Assembly (NCBI RefSeq): GCF_910592395.1 | Contig: NC_088313.1 | Span: 18,492,437 to 18,556,436 of the forward strand | Direction: 5' to 3' | DNA from: Lineus longissimus | Lineage: Eukaryota > Nemertea > Pilidiophora > Heteronemertea > Lineidae | DNA: 64,000 nucleotides | In this document: piece after piece, positions 21,813 through 36,112 of the stretch | Numbering within the stretch: position 1 is the first letter of the stretch | Layout of the letters: each line of letters opens with the position of its first letter | Program-made: the position numbers and the translations under genes | Notes under the pieces: model-generated | Databases searched by the model: none | The model's input: the letters and a program-made list of their open reading frames with translations, nothing else | Told to the model about the DNA's origin: nothing

Positions 21813-24800
21813 CTGAAAGTTGAGAAGACAAAGAGGGTTATATTCCAATGCCAGGCTACTTTGTTAAACTGACTTCGAGTGTTAAGTGTGAGAAAAATCA
21901 CTGCTAAAGATGCTTTAAATATTAAGACATGTTAAAAGGTAACAGTAAACAAATCCAACAAACTGCTCAATCAACTAGCACCTTGTCTGCTTGAATTATT
22001 ATCCCAACAAATAAAAGTAAAACGTAAGCTCATTTGGGCTTATCAATAACCAGAAACCAAGTACATAACACCACATCAAGTGTATTTTCAGGTCGAAATC
22101 TATATCATATCAAGAAGGTTCGAACTCATGAAAAGATCGAATATGTTAAAAAAGTTCTTTTAGGAAACAAATTTCCCACAAAACATCAGGAGAACTCAGT
22201 CTATCCCATAGGCCTGGACTTGTTGACCCAGAAAAAACCAACTCAAAATCAACTACCGATACTTCATGTTCAATGAATAGTGAATTGAAGTTTTAAAGGT
22301 TAAAAAGGGCATCCCACGCTACAAAAACCCAAAATAGAGTGAACTTGTTGTAAGAACAAGCAAGTATTACTGTGTTTAAATATCATATGAGCGCAAGGTT
22401 GTGCTCTCACTACACATACTAAGAGCAAGTCCTTCCCAAACTAATCACATAATTCAGCAGAGAATGGTAATCAATGATCGGGACTTTATGGCAAGAAGGT
22501 GTGGCAGTAATACTTTGTAATCCAGTACAATACAGAACCTTTAGAGAGTGAAATTGACATTACCACAGTTAGCCTCCCAAAGGAATTCAGAACCGAAAAC
22601 ACAAAATCAACAAGAACCATGTACAGCAACAATTTCCAACCTCTCTGGGGTGATTGGCAAACTTCCATCCAAACTGACCCATATTTGATTCATTTTTCCA
22701 TAGCTGATGAAAGGACCTTGCTTTTCAAGATACCAACTACTACTATTATGCAGAGGTGAAACACCCCAATTCATTGATCAGAATATCCTTGTGGATAAAC
22801 CTCAAACATAAAAATTCTGACCCGAAGTTATTTTTCTAACTCCCAATCTAAAGAATGGAATGCAAAATTTTGAAAATTTGAAAGTCTAATTCGCAAAACA
22901 AATAGCTGTGCATAAGAAAATAATGTAGTCCGATGGGTTAAAGAAAACAGTATCATTGTCACAGTGGGAAATGATACATCCTGCATTATGGTGACATGAG
23001 GTGTTGCATGTGGACTGGTTGGGTAAGTGTGGTCCCTGGCTGGCTGGCAGAGAGAGACCACAGCAACACCCAATAAGCAGGGAGAGTATCCATTCCAATG
23101 AGCAGGGTTTGATTCTGACTTGTTGGTCCAAGCAAAGTGATAAACAAGACTAACTTACTGAGCTCTATACATAGAGGATTTGCTTCTGAGGAGGAACACA
23201 GAATGTGCCAAAGAATACAGAAATGACTCAAGAAGGACCACCTCTCCTGAAGCATGTAACTTTAGAAGAATATAGGGAAAAATTGCTAAAAGCTAGTAAC
23301 AAATATCAATCAGAGCTAAGATTTGACCAGAGGTGACTGCAATGAGTCAGAGAGGACCACCTCCTGCATGAAGCAGATAAAGACTGGTAAAAGAAATGAT
23401 ATCTTCCGACAGCGAGTGTCAGGTTTGAGACCAATGGTAAGATGGTAAGATTTCAAATGGAGACTGAATGACTTCCAACTAGCCAAAGGTGATGTAGAAT
23501 GACTTGGTGGAAAGATAAAAGGATAAAGAGGATTGGTGAACTGGTTTTAGTACCTCTGGGCTGGTTACTCTAAGCCCTGGGCAAGGAGTTGGGATGTTGA
23601 GACTATTGCTAAGATAGCACCAGAAGTGGCACCATGCAGCAGATAAAACTGAAGATAACGTTCTGCAAAAAGAAACTATAATCAAGGATCTTTCCCAGGT
23701 AGGATGGTTCTTTCTCAGATGGCTGAAGAAGAAAACCATGACAGGATATGGGGCAAAAAGGAATATGACATCGTAATAATTGCAGAAAAACTGCATCCTG
23801 TCATTGGTAATAAGTCTGGGACACATGGGTCCGCAGGGAAAAGATAAAAATGGAGGTTTTTTATCTTGAAAAACATCTGAGAGCCAGATAGCTGCTAATC
23901 AGGAAATGAAGAGAGGAGAAAGCAGAGGAAAGCAAAAACACATTACTGACAGTGCAATTTGTTAAGCAATGGGCGAAGTAAAGGACTGATACTGCTGGTA
24001 ATGAGGCCTGGATGATGAAGACCAACCTTCACTCGAGGAAGTTTTAGTCAGCAAGACTTGGGAGCAGGGGATGCCATCAGGTTTCAGTAATGATGCTGCC
24101 ACTGGCTTCAAGGCTGCCTCAATTTCCATATTGACCCGTAGTGTGCAAGCCACACTGGAGAAAGCTATAGAAACCCATCACCTACTCCCCTCCAGGTTGA
24201 AGAAGTGCATTTGATTGTTATCTGATAACCTGAGTAAATATGATCATAACTGAACATCAATCATTTATGGCTGCAACTAATTGTACATGGCATGTTCCAG
24301 GAAGTTGATGCAAATGGAGTGTAGGACACCGAATGGTTTCATAAAGGTTTTGCTGTTCGCTGGGGGTGATTCTGTGCATTGCTTGTGGGTCGATGGTAGG
24401 TGCCAACTGTGGCAGGCAATTCCAACACGCAGCATCATTCCACTGATTCATGGCATAGTGGTCTGGGCCTTACAATGTAATTCATGAAATCTTGAATAAG
24501 ATGGCGACATTAACATCCCATAAGTCATAGCTCAGCTGGGAAACAAGAATAGCAGCAACTATAATGCTTTAAAAGCTTTAAATGAGGTTGGTTTAAACTT
24601 GCCTAATGGACAAAGAAAAACATGAAATTTATCAAACCACCAGAAAGGCGCCACTGGTATTAGAAGAGGAAATGCACCAGAGACAAGCAAAGCAACTTCA
24701 GACTTCTTTTATTCTATCATCACCAACTGGGACAGGTTTTTTCAGCAAGTATTTATACAGCTAATTGACGTTACAAGTAATCGCACTCAACATATCATGC

Positions 24801-27800
24801 TGCATATCAGAAACATTATAAATGCCAATCTTGCTAATAATTGTATATGCAGATTGTGGCGATCAAGTGTTGATTCAGAGGGCTCGCAGCTATCGGATAT
24901 ATTTCTGCCGCCCCCTGTTTACAAGCATTTGCTTTTCATTTAAACTTTCACATGTTTTTTATCTCAAGTTTTTCATTCCTCTTGATATTGTTGAGTGGAG
25001 TTACCATAGAGTTTCGAGATCTGTTGAGGTTCTATCTGAACCCGAACATGTGCAATAACAGTTGTGGGCACTATATGAATATGATAAAGAGAATGGTATA
25101 TCTGTGTATGAAACCAACAGGTATGAGATGTGAGATTGATAATCAATAGGCAGAAATGACTTGCAGTAGGCAATCTCATCTCATATACTATAAAGTCATT
25201 GGTATTGATCTTGAATAAATCATCCCACCTAAAACTTTGCAAACAAAATACAATCATTGTGTCAATCTTGATGAATACATCACAAACCTTTGCCTCAGTG
25301 AGAGTTAATCCAGAAGAAGATTGAAGATCGTCACTCCTCACTGGACAGCTTCTTAGCCCCAAGAATCACACGTACGGGCAGATATCAACCCTCACAAATC
25401 ATTAATGAATCATGATTTTGATAGTTCCAAATCAATAGCTGCTCCTAAACTTGGAGAAAAGAGTACCTGAGTCCAAAACAAGTATAAAGACCAGACTATT
25501 CCCATATGTATCTATAGCACGGCACTTCTTAAATCCTTGGTGACGTCACAGAAAACCAACAAACAGTGTCACAGGAAACTCTCTTGATACATAAACCACC
25601 TGGAAATCGCACAATTCAAATATCCCAGGCAAAAACCAACGACCGCCATTCCACGGAAGCCCTCTTGACAAAATCTACGTTGAATATTTTCACATGGCCA
25701 ATGCACCTGAAGTGGATATGTACACACTTTTAATATGTTTTTAAAAGTTGGGTCGACTTGCAAACCCGCAGACGCCCCTTGCCTGTCTCCTTGAAACTCC
25801 AAGGGCCAGTATTTCAGTTACCTCTTGTTTAAAAAGGAGTTCCTAAGAGCTGCCATCGTTATTGATGAACAAAAGAAAGTAAACATCCCCACGCTTTACT
25901 TCGGCTTGTCCCCGTGGATGCATTTTTGAGAAGAGGGTTGAACTGCTGCTGTATTTTGACATCAGAGACAAGCTCGTAGTCAAGTTGGATAACAGGCAGA
26001 AAGATGAAAGATCCAGAATCGGTCAATCCATAGATTGATCACTCATCAAAGACCATTGTCAGCTGGGCTGGGATTTTGATTGGATTCTGAATCAAGAGAT
26101 TTTCATGTTTTCATCATTAGAGAAAAGTCTATGTATTCTTGATTTTTGTTTGTAAGTTCCAACCAGCTCAAGCTTTAAGTAGACAATGTCTTTTTGCCAT
26201 CAATTTCTCAGCCATAACCACAAAAAAGCAAGAATTAGGAACATGATATATGTCTGGTCATGGTCTGGTAAAGCTTATTGCTCCTAAGGTTCAACAGACC
26301 ATCTCATTTCAAGATATATTCAGTCTGCAAAAACAGAATATTGCTTTGTGCCAGAGAGTTCACCAAGCCATGATATGACTTTGGGATGTCAAGAACAAAT
26401 AAAAGATATCAACCATGTTCACCTTGTCGCATCAGTGCGCATCAATGGACCGAAACACAGAGACATCACGCACCATCCATATCAGAATATGAAGGCAGAC
26501 AAATATCTTTTCAAATTGACCCAGAAACCATCAAGAAGAATGAACTATGAGAGCATGGAACATATGTTTTGTCTAATTTCTGTCAATGTGTGTTTGGACT
26601 GGGACCAAGTTTTGGAAATTGGCGGCAATTTCAGCAAGGGTGGCATACAGCTGTTTCTAGCTCTGTCAGGGGTAGAGCACCAGGTTGTGTGTGCAGTGGT
26701 GACAATAACTGAGTGTAATATGACTTTGGATGATTCAACTGGAGAGAACCCTGGACTTGCAGAGGGAGGGGTTCAATATATAAGTTGACATGAATTATGA
26801 AGTTCCAGGGAAGTCATTAGCAGCAGCAAAATGCATTCTTTCACTCTGGTGCCTCGGACAATGGTAAAATGACCTAGTGGCAATGGTCACCATATCTTAT
26901 CTTCCCCTCCCAGTTTGATCAAGTCCATTGAATACATACAGATAATAAAAACCCTGATATTTTGATAAATTAAATTTGCAATATTCAAGTGGTTGCGAGA
27001 TTAACTTAGAGTTTATTAAAGATTTCAGGGGCAGTGAGTTTGTTTTAAAATGTGCTTCCGCTGTAACTGGGTTTATCATGTTTGAAATAGGTGATTTACA
27101 GCAAACAAGTTTTTGGTTTATGTTGATAAGATTTGGGAACCTCTGGGATAGATTGTTACCGTTGTTTGTCTATTGTTAATCAATCCCAAGGTCAAAATAA
27201 TCATGTAATAGGGTATGCTATTGGTCTTCAAGAATAAAGTGTGCGATATCCTTGCAAACAGCAGCGGGTTACGAATGAGGTTTACTATCAATCTCTAAAA
27301 ACCTCTCTGCACCAACAATGTGCACACACCAACAGGATTCAGTGGATGGACACGAGACCATGACATAATGGTCAAACAGGAAAGTGTAATATAAACATGC
27401 ACCAGGTGGACAGAGTTGTAAGAGCTAAATCCCAATAAAACTCCTCACAAAGAGTTCTGAAGAATAGTTACAGTCAATCAAATAAAAGTGATTGTTTGAC
27501 AAAATAGGTAACTGAAGTCCACAATGGGTGTTAACTGGTATCACATAATGGGTTGATTGGGATCAAATATTAGCTCTGCACAATGCCACAGAATGTAAAA
27601 GAGGTGTTTACCAGAAGGTTTCAGAGGAAAGAGTCCCGCAACATTATAACTACAGTTTGTCTGAACCCCATCAGCCATCAGCTATACTTTTTCATTGAGT
27701 GTGTTCTCAACTTTGCCAATGATCAGACATGTCAGAATGGTCTTTGGCTGGGTTGAGAGGATAACATTCAACAGAACACAGTGCCGCCTGTTCCCATATT

Positions 27801-30800
27801 TTCAAACATTCAACAGAACCAACAGACTCAACTGGGATGGGTGTCTTTTGATGCACGTAAAACCGACGGCAGCTGAGAGATATCCCTATATTTACTGATT
27901 AATCATTGATAAGTAATGTGTTTGGAGTGTGATAAAACTGTTTCATTGACCAAGACAATAAATGACCCACTCACACCCTCGTAGGAAAGGCTCAGGTGGT
28001 GGTTTGTAAATCCTTCAGCTTCAAGGAGCAACAGAACCAAGCAGTCATGGTCTGCTTCCCAAACTTCTTTGATCTTATAACTAATCCATCATTAACCAAC
28101 AAAGAGTACCTAATTATGCTAATTACATGCATTAATTAATAATGGCTTAAAAAGGAGAGGCTAGCAGGTTTAACAATTAATCAATTATTTACCCGTCATC
28201 ACCGAAGCAAAGCACCAGACCAACCATGCATGGGGCACTCAAATTATCTGCCAACCCGAGGTCATACATGGACAATCGAATCTCTCCGATGCCAATCATA
28301 TCAGATAAAACACGGACCCATTGATATTTTGGATGTACCATTAAAGGTCCCTGGATGCAGAATTTTGACATATTTCACATGGACCAAAACGTTTGCATGG
28401 AAATCTTTTATGGTCTGTGAGGCTTCATCCGGGCTTCCGCCTTTTGTTTTCAACAGGTCATGCACTTGAGATTGACCCCAAGCTCCGTCCCAGGGCAGCC
28501 AGATGTCTGTTTCTGGTGTCCCAGAGGGGACCAACAGAGAAACCAGATGCATGAAATATTCAATGATGCCATCTTGATGCTGTTGTGTTGGAAACAGAGG
28601 TACCAACCATAATGTAAAATTTCCATCATGGGAGTGGGAGCTCTACTTACAATTGTGTAACGATTTTAAACAAGATAATAGAAAGATATATCATCGTCTT
28701 TTATTCCAAAGTTCAAGATGTGCAAACACAGACAGGATCTGTGCAAATATCGGAGACCACTAAAAACAGGAGAAAATGACTTACCAAACATCCCAGATAA
28801 CACCTGAACACTTATGATGACATAATATTTTTCTTTCAAGTTGGTCAAGAAGGCTGAGTCAAAAGGATGACGCATTAGTAGGGCGTGAATATCACCACCT
28901 GACAGAGATAATAGCTACAAAATACATGTAGTTATCTGACAATAGGAATAAAGTGCCCCATAGGCCTTGATAATGGAAGTTGATAATACTGACCACACTT
29001 GGCGACAATATCACTGGGGGAAGATGGCGTCCAAGTGAGATTCAGCGAAGAGTGAGTCGATTGTTTCGACAATGGAGAAAATATCGCCAAACCTCTCACA
29101 GCGGTTACAGCTGCAGATAGGTGTGGATGGCAGAAGTGACATTTTCCAATTCCTTGCAAAACATCTTTGACCACCAAGGTTTTTGCAAATAACTTGGCTT
29201 TAACAGAAACGTCCGTAACATATTTAGTCGTCCGTGACTTCAACTACAGCTCGGCTAGGTATTTTCCGTGGTGGCTAGATAGAAGGCTCGAATCTTGGGC
29301 ACAACACTTAACTTGTACAAAGAAGAAGCATCAACAGTGGAATAGTAGATCAGAAACACTTCTTAGCTCATGTTCTTAGCTTGATGACCATCCACCCCAA
29401 ACTGTGTGAAATGACAAATGAGGACAGACCCAAGGGAGGGTCTGCTTTAAATGACATTACTACATCATGAAGCCCGAATCAAATTCAGCATCAATAAAAC
29501 GTGTTATTGCACAGAGAGAACAATTCATTGACTAATCCATGAGCAATCATTCATGAGGGCAGCTGATACCGCAAAGAAGCCGGTATATATCCCAATGGCA
29601 GCAATCCTACAAGTAATGTGCGAGACAAGCAACTGAATGTGTTATAAAAGAATATTTCTTATATTCTACGCTGTCCTTTTGCTTTTCAAACATGTTTAAA
29701 AAAATCAGTTGTAATGACTCATATTGCTTTCTCATTCTAATCAGTTATGAATGTGCATCACTGTCGTCACTCCAGGTGGGTGTGTTCTGTCTAACTCATC
29801 ACATGGACGACTACTACATGATGTGCAGGAAGTCTACATACATACGTGACAATGGGACATCAACAGCTGGCTCTGTGCAAGATAATACCATGACAGAAAT
29901 ATCAAATCAGATAGACAGGATTTGTTGTTGAACTTCATACTTAATTACATCACAACTAATAGTTGCCATGTTTTACCCGAGTATTTTGGGAAGGAGCCTC
30001 GATTTTGATTCAATTGAAAACCAATGGATTCCAGTGGGGCCCAGTGGGGCCCAGTGGTATTCCTGTAGTGTATTCTGCACTCCACGGGACTGGGCCAATT
30101 GCCCCCCCCCCCATCTTTTCATTTTGGTAAAGTGCTCCCAGTGGTAATTCTGGGTATTCTGATAATTCCAGTGGCATACAGCTATATAGCAACAACTTTG
30201 TTCTATTGACTAAGCGCAGGATAGCTAATTTTTCCAGTGCTTTTCCCAGAAAGTAGACTACTTCTTGAATGACAAGAGATAGACAATGTGAAAATGAGTA
30301 GAAAATCATGATTTGACAATAATACCTGGATACAATTACAATGATCATGAAGTTAGAAACATGAGAATGTGAATCATGACAATTGCAAGTACCTCTCTAT
30401 TAAGGACACCCTCGGCTGTCCTTAATAGAGAGGTGTCCTGATTATAGAAGTCAAGTTGAATGGAAACAACCAATTTGGGACCAAAACTAGTGTCCGTGAT
30501 AGAGAGGTGTCCGCTAAGGGAGGTTCCACTGTAAATACTTTCCCAGTAGAAATACCACAACCAGGCAGTAACCATCAAAGACATGAATTTGGAAACAAGA
30601 ATGTGTGAAATTTGCGACCAAAGTCAAACCTGTCATTTACCACAACCAACTTATAGTCAGAAAGAAATAATATTAGACCACTTTTAAAATACCTTGCTCT
30701 TCAAAGGTAGATGAAAAGGCCCTGAAAATGAAAAATATCATCCAACTTTATTTAGACTCGCGGTATATGCCAAACCTCCCTGTTGCTCTAGCGACTTGGG

Positions 30801-33800
30801 TGGAATAAAAGGATACACCCCTTAATCCTTAGACAACATTCTGCATGACTCGGGCCACATCACCGACCCCCACCCAATATTAAGTGGGAACAGCATTCAA
30901 AGATAGGTCATACGCATATACAGACTACATCGTGAAACCAGTCAAGTTCCAGTGCCGGGATCAGGTTCCAGTGGATGGTGACCCAGTGGTGTCGTGTCCC
31001 AATGGACCATAAAGTTACCCGTGACCAGGTACAAGTGTGATGACTGATTGACCGAGAAGTGTTACCCGAGTTAGTCAGAAAGTGAGAATTTAGAATTTAA
31101 CTCGGGCCTCTCACTTTAAAAACTCGTGGGAATCGACACATGGTTATAATAGTTCATCAGAAACCCACGAACTGCGACAGCTAGTCATACCTGATTAACT
31201 AGCGCAAACACTGAAAAAGTCGAGAAAGACAGTATAAAACTTACAGTTACTAAGGTCCACGGTTTGAATATCCTTCTCAGTATCCACATGCGGTGACAGT
31301 CAAGAAAATATAACGATATATCCTTTAAAATGTTCTTGCGTCAAGATAACTCTCCGAAACACACACCCTCTTTACTGGCCAGTTATCAGCTACCCAATGA
31401 ATCAGCGGACCGATTCAATGGACCTCTCTATACCAGGTACAACTAATGCATCAGAGAGCACCTGGGGTAGGCACACTCCAACAGGGGTATATAAGCCGTA
31501 TATTAGTATGGGGAAATGTACTGTATTGTTCTGCGTGGAGAGTAGGCAGCGGCATGTGGTACTAACCCTTTATGAGCAGTGTCAACTATTTAATGAGGGT
31601 TTGACGGTAGGGGGGTAGTTAATGAGGTATCTGTTTGCAGGGGTGCGGGTAAATCACAACAAATGGGGGCATACCTCTGGTGGTAACACCAACGTGGAAC
31701 ACCTTTTAATGCATCTTGATCTGCAATGTTTTCTCTATAATGGTGACGCAAAGGTATGAGAATCAGAATGCTTGTAACGAGTCGCCGAGGGTAATTGTCT
31801 AGTTGTTGAAATCGCCTGTTATTATATAAAGTTGAACACAGGACAAGACTTTAATGTTAATTCTAAAGACCTTCCGCAATATACATTTTGTCCTTCATAC
31901 GTGTGTTAATTCTGTCCTGTAGCGAGAAATGCCTGACGCGGACCAGATAACACGCAGACGACACTCTTGGATGGGAGAAGGACCCATGAGCTACATCCAG
32001 ATTGTGGGAGTCTAACAGTTCTCACTGATTCAGTCAAACAACTCGAGCGGAATTCATTATCAGGTTCCCACTTTAGGATCAATGATGACACTGGGCGGCT
32101 TATTATTAGCATCCCAATCTGTTCAAGGGGCCACTAACTGCACACCCAACAAGAGCGACAAACTTCAACACACTCTCCATTTTCATATCTGGAATCCTCG
32201 AAACAAACTTGGCCAAATTTCGATTTCGGATGCAATTTGCAGGTGTCCAGGATGCAATGTCAATGATGAGGATCGCTGAGATGACAATCAGATCATTGCA
32301 ATTTGTAGGTGAAAGCTTGGTGACCTTCAAGATGTCTGAATGGGCCCTCGTGACAAATCAACAATGGTTAGAAGGGTGTGCGCCTGTTCGAGAGGGGTGC
32401 GCCCCTGGGTGAAAGGACGCGCCTGACAATGCTTTGGGCGGCGGGGTTACGGGGTGAAGCTCATTAGAGACGTTTCATCACTTTACATGAGAATCTTGAG
32501 GCGAAATCTCGGTGTCGTTTTTCCAACATATCATTGTGAAGGCACAATCTAGTCTTATTCTTTCAGAACCAACCAAACTTTGCCATTTGTTCTATGGATT
32601 TTGCACGCCCTGTTTGAGGGTAAACTGTAAAGGAGTGAAGGGAAGTAGGAACGATTACCGCCGCGTCGATCGTTCTGTCGAAATATGATGATGACATCAA
32701 GCTGATATCAATTACTTACGCGAACGACATCATATTGATGTGCGTTTTCAGACCCTCTGCCCTTGGAAGAGGGGTCTTCAAGAAGACTTTAGAACCATCC
32801 ACGACAAGCCATCTATACCTGAATATGTAAGCTTTAATTTGACGCAAACAACGCTTTTAAGAATCTCATAAAGGTCACGATGAACGCTGATCCCCTGGAA
32901 CCCGTTTTTCTATTTGTGGACATGATTGGTATGATTTTGACAATGCCTGGAAATGATTTGCGGATTTGATGAAAATAGTCTGGGAATGTTTCAGATTAGA
33001 GGTCTCGATGACTTAGGAGTCAAATGGTCAGGGTCAGCACCGAACGGGACGAATCGTGGAAGGAAGATGGTCTAAACAACGTCACATCAGACCAGTTCGT
33101 TAGCTCTGCGATTCATTTTTTTTCAAATTTTACCATGTCACAACCGAGTATTCGCAGCTCCCACCTCATGTTCGGTTGTGACTGTCTTCACCAACTCACA
33201 GCCATAATCTTTCTAAAAGATTGTCAAAACAAGTAGTCGAACACAGGTTTAGGTCCCACTCACAATTAACACATTCTGCCACTGTAACACAGTAGTTGAA
33301 CGAACAGTTGCAAAGCCTATTAAAAATTTACAGCCTGGGATACCGTAAGTGGACATTGTCACACTCGGACCAGCCATGAACAGGTTCTATACCCACCGAG
33401 CGTTTACGATTAATAATTAAGCATGTGATACGTTGTTAATATTATCGTGTGTGTTTTCCAATTGTTCGGTAACTTTTCTTGTTTGCCCGATACCGTTGTT
33501 TCCAGTCAACGTTCGATACGCGTCCGGCGTTCGATACACTCGAAGTGACCGATATGTGTGTGAAGTAAAAGCAGCAATTAGACGCTCGTTGTAAGGCTTT
33601 CAAGAAATCAAACAATGAGGAAAGTTTCTGATTGGTTTTCTCTCGTAAGCAGTGTGACCTTGCTCCAGATTCCAGTAGAGCAATATCGATGTTGAGTAAG
33701 CTCGGGTAATATCGATCCTCATATGAAAGGGCGACATTGACACCAATGCATTCACACATATAACCGTCTTCACTTCACCTGGACTAGTTTTACTAGATCC

Positions 33801-33854
33801 TTCCTCCGTCACAAGCGTCACAACTTTGGGACAAAAGATAGCGAAGTTGAGATA
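21813..33854. other. Long stretch without recognised genes
   Basis: Open frames here are short, AT-rich and overlap on both strands; none shows a conserved domain. The longest, 146 codons at 26348-26788 on +, has no recognisable motif. Most of this DNA is probably tincar leader intron and intergenic sequence. A Tc1-like MITE fragment lies at 30391-30531. A TATATAAG string at about 31487 (+) is the only promoter-like signal noticed. Confidence 0.5.
30391..30531 (-). mobile_element. MITE with CAGTGGAAC end, truncated at one side
   Basis: On the minus strand it starts TA-CAGTGGAACCTCC and contains ACACCTCTCTAT and GGACACTAGTTTTGG blocks, all shared with the complete copy at 44528-44677. The far end stops at GAGAGGTAC, without the terminal ACTG. 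It also holds a perfect local inverted repeat around 30391-30434. Confidence 0.65.
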
Positions 33855-33914
33855 CTTTCCAACAGGTTGTTACATTATTTATCCCCAAAGACAATGTCAC
33901 AACCTGTTGGAAAG
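33855..33914. repeat. Perfect 16-bp inverted repeat with 28-bp spacer
   Basis: CTTTCCAACAGGTTGT at 33855-33870 is the exact complement of 33899-33914. It overlaps the start of an open frame at 33894. Confidence 0.8.
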
Positions 33915-34337
33915 CTTAAAGCAAATGCAGCTTATGGGGTACTGGATCAGTTTTACAACCCAAAGATGTGCCACATATGTCATATCAGTCATGAACGCAT
34001 TGAGGCGGGCGTATCAATAAGAACTGAAGTACAGGCAAGACTTCAGAGCGAAGACCAGATCGACCAGGTCATTTCAAATTTAGGTTCACTAAAACTGCTG
34101 AGGGCAAAGAGACAATCGCACAAACCAAACGAGCAACACCAAACTAACAATCATATATTTTCACTCATAATAATACATGTTGTAGAGTTTAGATTCTATA
34201 AGTCTAAGATAATATTTTGGTATAGTTTTGTTGTCCCCAAGTCTGAACCACGTTTACCATATTCATCCAATATTCATTTTCTCAGTGCCAGGGCCTCTGG
34301 TGTTGATTTTAGAGAAGGCTTTAGAGTACCACTATAG
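33894..34337 (+). other. Open frame of about 147 codons, unknown
   Basis: From the ATG at 33894 the frame reads MSQPVGKLKANAAYGVLDQF and includes CHICHISH, which resembles half of a zinc-binding motif, then a charged stretch and a hydrophobic end. The first 70 residues look protein-like, the last part does not. It could be a fragment of a mobile-element protein or a chance frame. I do not recognise it. Confidence 0.25.
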
Positions 34338-36112
34338 CATTGATAAGTAAAGTCTATTTGATTGTAAAAACATATGTCTCGGGTATTAAAAGACAGTACA
34401 ATTGACAAAACGTTTTCCCAAGATTTTGCGATGAATTAGTATTTTGACAGGTGACAAAGACTTGTCTCTCATTGTTGCCATAAGATAACTTTCATCGCTG
34501 TCGCCATCTGAGCCAAAAAGTGGAACTACTCGATTACTTAAAATTAAAAATTACCCCGTCTTGGGGTGGAAATTTTCCCGCCTTTTTAGGGGGGAAACGT
34601 GGGACGAGTTATTCCATGAACCCCAAACATGGTGCTGACGACCGTTGCCGATCACAGCTTATCACCATTCCAACTTTCTATCCTTACAGGACCCTTATAT
34701 TCAGTGCAAATTCTCGCGGCATTGTAGACGTTTCATGTGCGTACTATATAGTATGAATGGACGACGGCAGGGGAGCCAGGAGCGGGCGCAGGACACAATT
34801 AAATCTCAGTCCTCCCTATCAATCCATGTTATAATGATGATTTTCCCTTAAAATTTCTTGGCAGAAGTGCTTACAGATTCCTCACCTATATAAAAGCTGG
34901 CACACTGTAATTAAAACATGGATTTCCTCAGACTTCGGCCTCTATCCTTCGCATTGCCATTGGCCGTTAGGGTTCCTGGCAGCCATGCAGGCCAGTGTAA
35001 CACTTTTAATGTCCTATAGATTGTCCCGGGGACAAAGTATTTTATTGCTGCATTCCATGGCATGCGTCCCATGGTTCTATTAACATTGTTCGTGGACAGA
35101 ATGTGCAACAGTCCATCCCGGCCAGTCCATCGCCAATCCAGGTGTCGGGCGTCCATACAAAAGAAAATCAATAATGGCCATTATCAGAGGACTTGCCATG
35201 GTTAGTACGATACGATATGGGACATTCATTTTCCATATACATGTATTCGCCAAGAGGACTGTATGATTATACTGCCGCATAATTCATCCTGCTAAATATT
35301 CTGTCCCACATTCCGATATCGCTATACTAGCCAAACAGACCTGATCAGCATTACTGAGACCACATTGGATCGGATTTAAGCAATGGTAAGTAGAATTTAC
35401 CGCCAATGCGGTCATTTGCCAAAGACGGTGTAACAATGATCCGTGTCCCCCAGGAATGTATGTCACACCATAAAATAGGTCGTATACATTCAAGTCTGGC
35501 ACTCGGGCATGTGAGTGCATGTGCACACTCAATTGTAGATACGCCTAAGTTCCTACTTCGTCCTGTATGTACATGAAGATAAGGCCATGAAGCAAACTAA
35601 CGATCCCATGCACATGGGACACTTTTGTTCCATGTTTGCCTACGCGTAACAATAGGCACATGTTCAAGGCACACGTCCATGTCGAAGTTTCGTATTTAGT
35701 TGTTCATGAACAACTGTGAAAATCGCTCAATCGAACAGCCACATTAGATAGAAATCGGTCCTCTCCGAGCTGGTCACATCCAGGCATACCCACCTGTATC
35801 TGAGGTACTGAGGTATACTCAGTCTTTTATGCGAAAGGATTTGTATAGGTTGGTAAAGAAATGACATCCTCGCTAAAAAGATGTTGGGACGGCCAGACTC
35901 TTGGTTGAGACTGCAGATAACTCGTGAGATTATTACATCTGCATTAGAGCGCGACTTGACTGAGAGAAATCGGTCCTCCGCGTTGGTCACAACCAGATTC
36001 CGTCACTTCCGATTTCCATCATGAACTGGTCAGAGATGTCTTCACAATCATGTAAAATTATGTACTCTCGTCCGCAGGTCTGCAGCCCAGGCAATCAACT
36101 CTGAAACGAAGA
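34338..36112. other. Upstream region of PGAP4, no gene seen
   Basis: No conserved frame. A short direct repeat containing GAAATCGGTCCTC occurs at about 35752 and 35968. A pyrimidine-rich CTCGTCCGCAG ending near 36078 looks like the 3' splice site of a leader intron for PGAP4. Confidence 0.5.

Noticed and set aside
26348-26788. 146-codon open frame on +
   Set aside because: No recognisable motif, no splice context and no support from either flank; probably a chance frame.
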